From the NCBI GenBank assembly GCA_015698045.1, contig BLAL01000286.1, positions 310,001 through 374,000 of the forward strand: a DNA stretch of 64,000 bases, in the 5' to 3' direction. Positions 57,991 through 64,000 of this stretch are shown one piece after another. The notes beneath the pieces were generated by a model. The model saw nothing but the letters and a program-made list of their open reading frames with translations, made no database searches and was not told where the DNA came from. This DNA comes from Rhizophagus clarus. Lineage: Eukaryota; Glomeromycota; Glomeromycetes; Glomerales; Glomeraceae. Made by a program: the position numbers and the translations under genes. Each line of letters begins with the position of its first letter. The stretch's first letter is position 1.

Positions 57991-59069
57991 AAAAAAAATA
58001 ACCAACTTTTAATATAAGATTAGAAAAATTAAAATAAATAATTGATTAACCAATATAATGTTAATCAAATTTTTTATTATATAATAGAAATAAGAAATCA
58101 CTCAAGTAAAAAATAAATTTTTTTTTAAAAAATTTATAAATATAAAAATTAAATTTTTAAAATTTTAAAATAATTAAATTAATAATAAATAATAATAAAT
58201 TAAAATTTTGCAGATTTGTAAATTTATAATGAATATAATAAATAATAAAATATTAATTTTTTCTAAATTTATACAAATTTGTGAAATATATATCATATGA
58301 CTATTATTTATTATTTTGTATCATATTTTTTTTTTATTTTTCTATAAATATTTTAAAACTAAAATTTTTTTATATTAAAAATCCTATTTATTATATATTA
58401 TTTATTAGAAATAATGTATTTACCACACTCTGCATTATAAATTTATATATATTTTTATGTTTATTATTTATCATTTTAAAGAAAATGTGATATATAATTG
58501 AAATTAATGATCAATATAAATAATTTACAAAAAAGAAAGTATGCATTATAATACAGAGTATGGTAAATAAATTCACTTTATTTATTATAGTACTTAAAAT
58601 TTTTTTTATAATTTTAGCCAAATAATGCAAAAAAAAATTTTTATTATTTTTTAAAATAATAATAATATTTTTAAAAAAGGAGGGTCATTAAAGCAAAGTA
58701 AAGTTGTATGATTTAAAATTATTATAATTTGATAAATTTTTTATTAACTAAAAATTATATGAATTTGAAAATAATAAAATAAATATATTTTGGCCTATTT
58801 TACAAGTTTATTTAGAAAAAAAAGTGGATTTTAAATATAGTTTTTGACTTTATATATGAGTGGATGAATTTGCCAATTATATTCAAAAAAGAATAGTTCA
58901 ATTTTAACAAAATTTAAAAGTTCGAATAAATTAAAAATAGTATTCTAAACCTTATTTTACTCTTTAAGTAAACTTGAAAAACAGTCAAAATACATTTAAT
59001 ATACAGTATATTTATTTAAAAGGTTATATATAAAATCTTTTTTTCCTAAAGTTATACAATTCTATTCAC
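57991..59069. other. AT-rich DNA without a gene
   Basis: At 58674 the motif AAAGGAGGGTCATTAAAGCA matches the end motif of the element at 59.1 kb, so it may be one end of a second, decayed copy. Confidence 0.45.
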
Positions 59070-59312
59070 TTTTAATAGTCTTTCAAAAAAGAGAGGTTGT
59101 TAAAGTAGAGTAAAATTGGCTGGAATTATAGCATTAAGAAATTATGAATATAACAAATAATAGATGTGATAAATATATTTTACTAACTGAAAAAATTTTA
59201 AGTCCTTAGAATACTTAGTAAAAATAAGGAATGGAAGATATGACACTATGTGACAATTATTTTTACTATGATCACGTGATTCTACTCTGCTTTAATAGTC
59301 TTTCAAAAAAGA
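59070..59312. mobile_element. candidate small inverted-repeat element (MITE)
   Basis: Left end GAGAGGTTGTTAAAGTAGAG then TAAAAT (from 59091) pairs with right end ATTCTACTCTGCTTTAATAG then TCTTTC (59278-59304). TTAATAGTCTTTCAAAAAAG also occurs as a direct repeat on both sides (from about 59071 and 59292). About 230 bp, no ORF. Confidence 0.4.
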
Positions 59313-60379
59313 AAATTTATATGTTAATTATGCAATCCATATATAAACATATAGTATATAAATAGAAATAGTCTAAAATAAATAAAATAAAATATTTATT
59401 CATTATTTTATTATAGGTATTTATTATTAAAATTCTAAATTTATTAATTTTAAGTAAGTAGTATTTTAATTTTTAAATAAATTTGATTTATTAATAAAAT
59501 TGGAATTAAAGAAAGGCAAGCAATTATTTAATTCCAAAAAAAGTTAACAGCAATTTTATCCAAAGATAAATTAATCAGTATACATAAATATAAAGTAGCT
59601 TTGTTATTTTTTAGATATTCAAAAATATTATATAACAATCAATAGGAAGGTAAACTATTTTGTTTTTTTTAAAAAATTACTGATTTGATCCCAAAAAAAT
59701 CTAATAGCAATTTCATCCAAAGATAATTATTAACCAGTATGCATAAAGCCATAAACACAAAGTAATTTTGTTATTTACTAAATATTCGAAAATATTGTAT
59801 CGTAACTCTGGCCAAAAATTGTAATTTCAGCAAGAATTATGTCAGCTTAGGTCTATTGGCATGATGTGCATCATAAACGTGTGTCACAATCATTATACTT
59901 TCACGCTCAAAAGATTGAGAAAGATTCTTACAAGAAATTATTGGAGCATTGACACTTACAAATTGATTTTTATAAATATAAGAATGTTAAACACTTCAAT
60001 TAGATAGCATGTCCGAAAGAAATAAATTTTTTCAACCTGGTATTCTTTATAATTGAGCCAAAGCGCTTCGTTGATAGATCTCGTTTTGTGTAATTGAGGA
60101 AATAGGGGAGATATATGAGTTGAAAGGTAGTGCATTATAACTTTAGTATTGGAAAAATTACAATTAAATCCGCTGGTGACTTATGAATTATGAATGTTTC
60201 AGCATATTGATTTGTTGAATAATTTAATAAAATCAGATAATGTTGTAGCTTCAATACCAAAACACTAATTTGTACGAAAAATTATTTCAAACAAAGTTTT
60301 GTATGAAGATTGTACTCGATCAGAAGTAATCAATCAATCTAATAACCGGTGATAATGGTAAGCATTTTTTATTTGGTGA
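59313..60379. other. AT-rich DNA without a gene
   Basis: Two partly similar stretches (around 59520-59640 and 59690-59810, both with AGCAATTT.ATCCAAAGATAA) look like an old direct duplication. No coding frame. Confidence 0.4.
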
Positions 60380-62400
60380 TTATCATATTAGAAAGAATAA
60401 TTATTATTAATTTAATATGAATCTTTTCTTATTGATAGACTTGTGAGTTTGACTTGAAGCAAGTGTACCATTCGGTGGTACATGAGCCTATCAAAATCAA
60501 AATTGGAGATTAGTGATAAAAAAGACCGGATGGAAACTTGCAAGTCTATTTATCAGTTGAATTTTTTTTTTTATTTTTTTTGAAATTTGCGAAGGTGAGA
60601 ACACAAAAAAAATTTTATTGATTATTTCCTTTATTCATTAAAAATAGTTGAATTGTGTGATTAAATTTCTTGTATCTTCTTCAGGTTAAGCGTAAATAAG
60701 GAGGAGTAATCGAGATCTGATTCTAAATGGATCAAAGTTACCGTTCTAGTATTTGATTAATGCCTGACCAGAAGAAGTGGAAGATTCAGGAGCCGTTGAA
60801 AGATTAAGGTGATGAGATGTTGTAAGTTGATATATTTGCATGACCATTATTATAAATTAAGCTCCCATGTTGTTGTTGCATAATTAATCATTTTTATATA
60901 TTTTGCTTATAAAACAAGGCTCGGGAAAAGAGGTAATACACGGAGTAGAGTTATAACCGCCAAATCGTACGACGCATAGGACCATCAACAGCAAATCCTT
61001 ACAAAGCGATCAACCTATTTCAAAACTTACGAGAAGATTAAAAAATGCTGATTGGAAAGGATCAGATGATGATAAAGATGCATCAGTCAATAATGCCTGA
61101 TGACCTATTATTGTATTGTCCAGAATATACGAAGATGTGGATCACAATACTGAAGATTTGGGGGGCCGTTGTGCGAGATAGATTTAATTGTTTTGTAAGA
61201 ATTTGCTGTCGAGAACTCCGAGGTTCAATCTGGTTCTAGAGATGACGGTTCTATGGAATCATATCATTTGGTACCTCTTCTTTGAGTTAATTGTTATAAA
61301 GACCAGATTGGATGGATGATGATGAAAATCAGAGAAAACCTTTCTTAGTATTCAAAGGGATTTTAACTTGATTTTTTTTTTTTTTTTTGAGGTTGTAAAG
61401 GCTGAAACACTCAAAATTTCTTTGGTAAGAATTAAATTTTGTGTATATTTATATATGTATATTTTAAAAAAAAACCAACTTAATAATTCATTCCCTTTTA
61501 ATGAACTTTGGTTGAATCTCTCTTATTCAGGCTAAGAATAAGGAAGGAGTAATCGAAGTGATTCAAACTGGTTCTAGAGATAATGGTTCTATGGCTTTGT
61601 ACCAATTAGTGGTTGTATTATCTCGTCCCTAAGCAGTAGTTTATAAGCGAAATGGGAACTTAATTATACAATGTCATCACCTTAAACCTTACCCGAAACC
61701 TACGAGAAGATTAGAAAAGATTAATTGAAAAGGATCAGATGATAAAGATAGATCAAAGTTACCGTCCTAGTATTGATTTCACTCAATGACCCATTGTATT
61801 ATCCAGAATATACGAGGATGTGGATTATAATGCCGAAAGATTTGAGAGCCGTTGTGTAAGATAGATTGATCGATCGTAAGAATTTGCTGTTGATGGTCCT
61901 ATGCGTCATACAATTTGGTGGTTATAACTCTACTTCATGTATTACCTTGTTCCTGAACTTTAGTTTATAAGCGAAAATATACGAAAATACTTGATTATTC
62001 AACAAATACATAGGAACTTGATATTCATACAAATATATCAACTTACACAATCTCATCACCTTAATCTTTTTCCAAAACTTACGAGAAGATTAAAAAAGGT
62101 CGATTAGAAAAGGACCAGATGATAAAGATGGATCAAAGTTACCATTCTAGTATTGATTTCAGTCTTTAATGCACGACGACCTACTGCAATATCCAGAATA
62201 TACGAGGATGTGGATCACAATGACGAAGATTTGGGAACTGTTATGCGAGATAGATTAATCGTTTGCTGTCAAGAACTCCAAGGTTCAATCTGGTTCGGTC
62301 CTATGGCATTGTATCATTTGGTAGTTGTGACTATAAGACTCTATGTATTACCTCATTCTTGAGCCAGGTAAAATGGATGATGAAAATCTTGAAATAAAAA
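60380..62400 (+). pseudogene. degenerate gene segment repeated three times
   Basis: Three diverged copies share ACGAGAAGATTARAAAA, GAAAAGGATCAGATGATAAA, GATCAAAGTTACCRTYCTAG, TATTGATTT, CAGAATATACGAGGATGTGG, CGAAGATTTG..GCCGTTGTG and GAGATAGATT. The anchors are near 61028, 61698 and 62079. Each also has a GTTCAATCTGGTTC...GGTCCTATGGC.TTGTA-type end (61228, 61567, 62281). Frames across different copies read AKNKEGVIEVIQTGSRDNGS then MALYQLVVVLSRP (about 61530), YEKIKKGRLEKDQMIKMDQS (about 62080) and RIYEDVDHNDEDLGTVMRDR (about 62195). All have stops or shifts. No known domain recognised; the fragment at 47,995-48,135 belongs to the same family. Confidence 0.4.
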
Positions 62401-62788
62401 AAATTTAATAATTTATTTTTTAACTTCTTCAGGGTCAAGGCTCTTTTCTTGATGATTTCAGATTATGTTTTGAACTCTGATTCAAGCAAATATTTATCAA
62501 ATATATTTAAATTTACAAATTATTTTTAGTAGGTTTTATCACCAGATCCATATAGGATCAACCGCGATGATATCATTTTCTGTTATGTAAGAATCTTCCG
62601 TGGTAAGTTTATGTTATACTGTACATAATTTATTAATCGATCTTTTTTATTAAAAAAGTTTATATTTTGTTAATCAATTAACTACATTTATAAACTAATA
62701 ACATGGTACGATAGGTTATTTCTTTAACAAGGGTTTTCGAATGTTGGATAGTTATTTCTTTGATGAGATTTCACTCATTTCAGTAGTA

Positions 62789-62819
<31 letters not shown>

Positions 62820-63069
62820 TATTTTGATAGATTTTTTTATTAAATAATAATTATTCATAAAATGAATAATAATTAATCAGAATAATACGTTGATTTTTTT
62901 TAGATCTACAGTAATTGAAACGTAGATGTAGGTGGCGTTAACAGATCCATCATCACTTTTATTTACCATAATCAACCTTAAAAGGAGAAAATTATAAGTT
63001 ATCCGCATTCTCCAAACTCAAACAACTGAACAGTTTGAAAAACCATTCTGAAAACTTAAACATTATTTA
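62401..63069. other. intergenic DNA
   Basis: A T-run/A-run pair at 62788-62818 and short AT stretches; no gene. Confidence 0.45.
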
Positions 63070-63602
63070 ATGGAGCAAGTTAATTATCATAAAAATGATG
63101 GAAAAAAAATTATAGCTATTGCTTTCTCAAATAAGAGGAATTTGAACACATCATCATTGTTGAGAGTAGTTGTTGAAAATTCTGGTAGAAAGATTTTAGA
63201 AATCGTTAAACATTATTCAGTTGAGTCTTCCGATTATCCAACCGAAAATAAAAATTTAATTATGATAATATCAAGCTAATTATGGATGTTGACTCTAAAA
63301 ATATGAGTGAATTGTTAATTGTATACAATTAGAGAAAATTTATTATCGATGATGCTGGTAACGATAAAATTGATATCGATTACGATATTGATTAAGAGAT
63401 ACCAAATTACGTTATGAATATCAAGAAATACTTCATTTACTTTTACAACAAAGTCAAAGCGTCACCTAAGGGAGATAAATCATTAAGAGTTATGAGCGGA
63501 GAATCATTTCGGAGGTTTCCAATTAAATTTACTTGTTATGATGGGTTGATGATTAGAAAAGTTGGTGATAAAGTACAAAATGAAGATGTGAGATTTAACT
63601 AG
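63070..63602 (+). pseudogene. decayed gene, unknown protein (~175 residues)
   Basis: ATG at 63070 opens MEQVNYHKNDGKKIIAIAFS, NKRNLNTSSLLRVVVENSGR, KILEIVKHYSVESSDYPTEN, KN. A frameshift near 63265 leads into a second frame: YDNIKLIMDVDSKNMSELLI, VYN, TAG, RKFIIDDAGNDKIDIDYDID, TAA, EIPNYVMNIKKYFIYFYNKV, KASPKGDKSLRVMSGESFRR, FPIKFTCYDGLMIRKVGDKV, QNEDVRFN, TAG at 63602. Both internal stops could derive from CAG/CAA. Composition and continuity across the shift show a real former gene. I do not recognise a domain. Confidence 0.55.
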
Positions 63603-64000
63603 TTCATAAATCTAGATCATAAAATTTTATTTTATTTTCTAATATTACATTATTTTATTAATATAAAACTTTTATTATACAAACTTATTCTTTTTATTTG
63701 TAAATTTTTACATAAATAACCATACAAAATCAATTTGTTTTGTACACCATTATAAAAAATAATTACCGTTAAAAGGATCGAATGAATTAATGATATAAAC
63801 AAATAAGTAACTTATATCTTCTATGAATAAGAAAACAGAAGATAAATAAAAAGAAACAAATTCTTTTCTATTTGTCATTAGAGTTTAATCCTTGACTATT
63901 ATGACGTAATGCCGTACACATACATAAGTGGAGTTGGATAGCTTTTTACTGCAATTGTAATTAAAGTTGTAACTAGTCTTGATGGCAGCCTAACACATAT
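63603..64000. other. intergenic DNA to window end
   Basis: No coding frame, repeat or RNA gene seen. Confidence 0.5.

Overview
Organism. The window looks like AT-rich, gene-poor nuclear DNA of a filamentous fungus, most likely a Glomeromycotina (arbuscular mycorrhizal) species close to Rhizophagus. This rests on the intergenic A/T tracts, short introns with GTAAGT/GTATGT donors and T-rich acceptors, a MASELPVECLNEILEYLEEN-type F-box protein of the kind hugely expanded in Rhizophagus, an HMG-box relic, and many decayed DNA transposons. The species is inferred; there is no rRNA or other marker.

Layout. 0-5.3 kb: a non-autonomous hAT-like element (782-1913, perfect 8-bp target duplication) carrying a tandem array, then polypyrimidine/polypurine and short tandem repeats. 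5.6-11 kb: a decayed Myb/SANT-like gene on the minus strand, and a Tnp2-type (CACTA-like) transposase pseudogene on the plus strand lying between ~108-bp inverted repeats. 12.1-13.9 kb: a second hAT-like element, filled with a hairpin-forming satellite. 14.7-19.9 kb: further copies of the Myb/SANT gene and of the inverted-repeat block, plus a multi-exon coiled-coil/acidic pseudogene. 20-21.6 kb: repeats.

21.6-27.9 kb is the most unusual part. Two tandem arrays point away from each other. On the minus strand, 45-nt modules each have a splice acceptor and donor and share one open frame. On the plus strand are 24 copies of a 41- or 51-nt module with the same kind of splice sites and a G-rich intron start. 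Both look like arrays of repeated mini-exons. A small spliced gene at 27.6-27.9 kb carries an exon that resembles the plus-strand module.

28-34 kb: repeats, a short inverted-repeat element and gene-free AT-rich DNA. 34.1-35.7 kb: an intact intronless F-box gene with a run of 43 Asp. 39.6-41 kb: a ~160-bp minisatellite. 42.3-42.65 kb: a three-exon gene for a 64-residue histone-fold-like protein (CENP-W-like C-terminal half). 44-51 kb: decayed coding fragments, including a retroelement-like ORF and an HMG box. 51.2-60 kb: extremely AT-rich DNA with a ~695-bp near-perfect palindrome and small inverted-repeat elements. 60.4-62.4 kb: a decayed gene segment repeated three times. 63.1-63.6 kb: another pseudogene.

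How the genes relate. Only the F-box gene and the small histone-fold gene look intact; the 27.6-kb gene is possible. The rest is mobile-element debris whose premature stops are mostly explicable as C-to-T changes in CAA, CAG or CGA codons. No pathway or operon is present.
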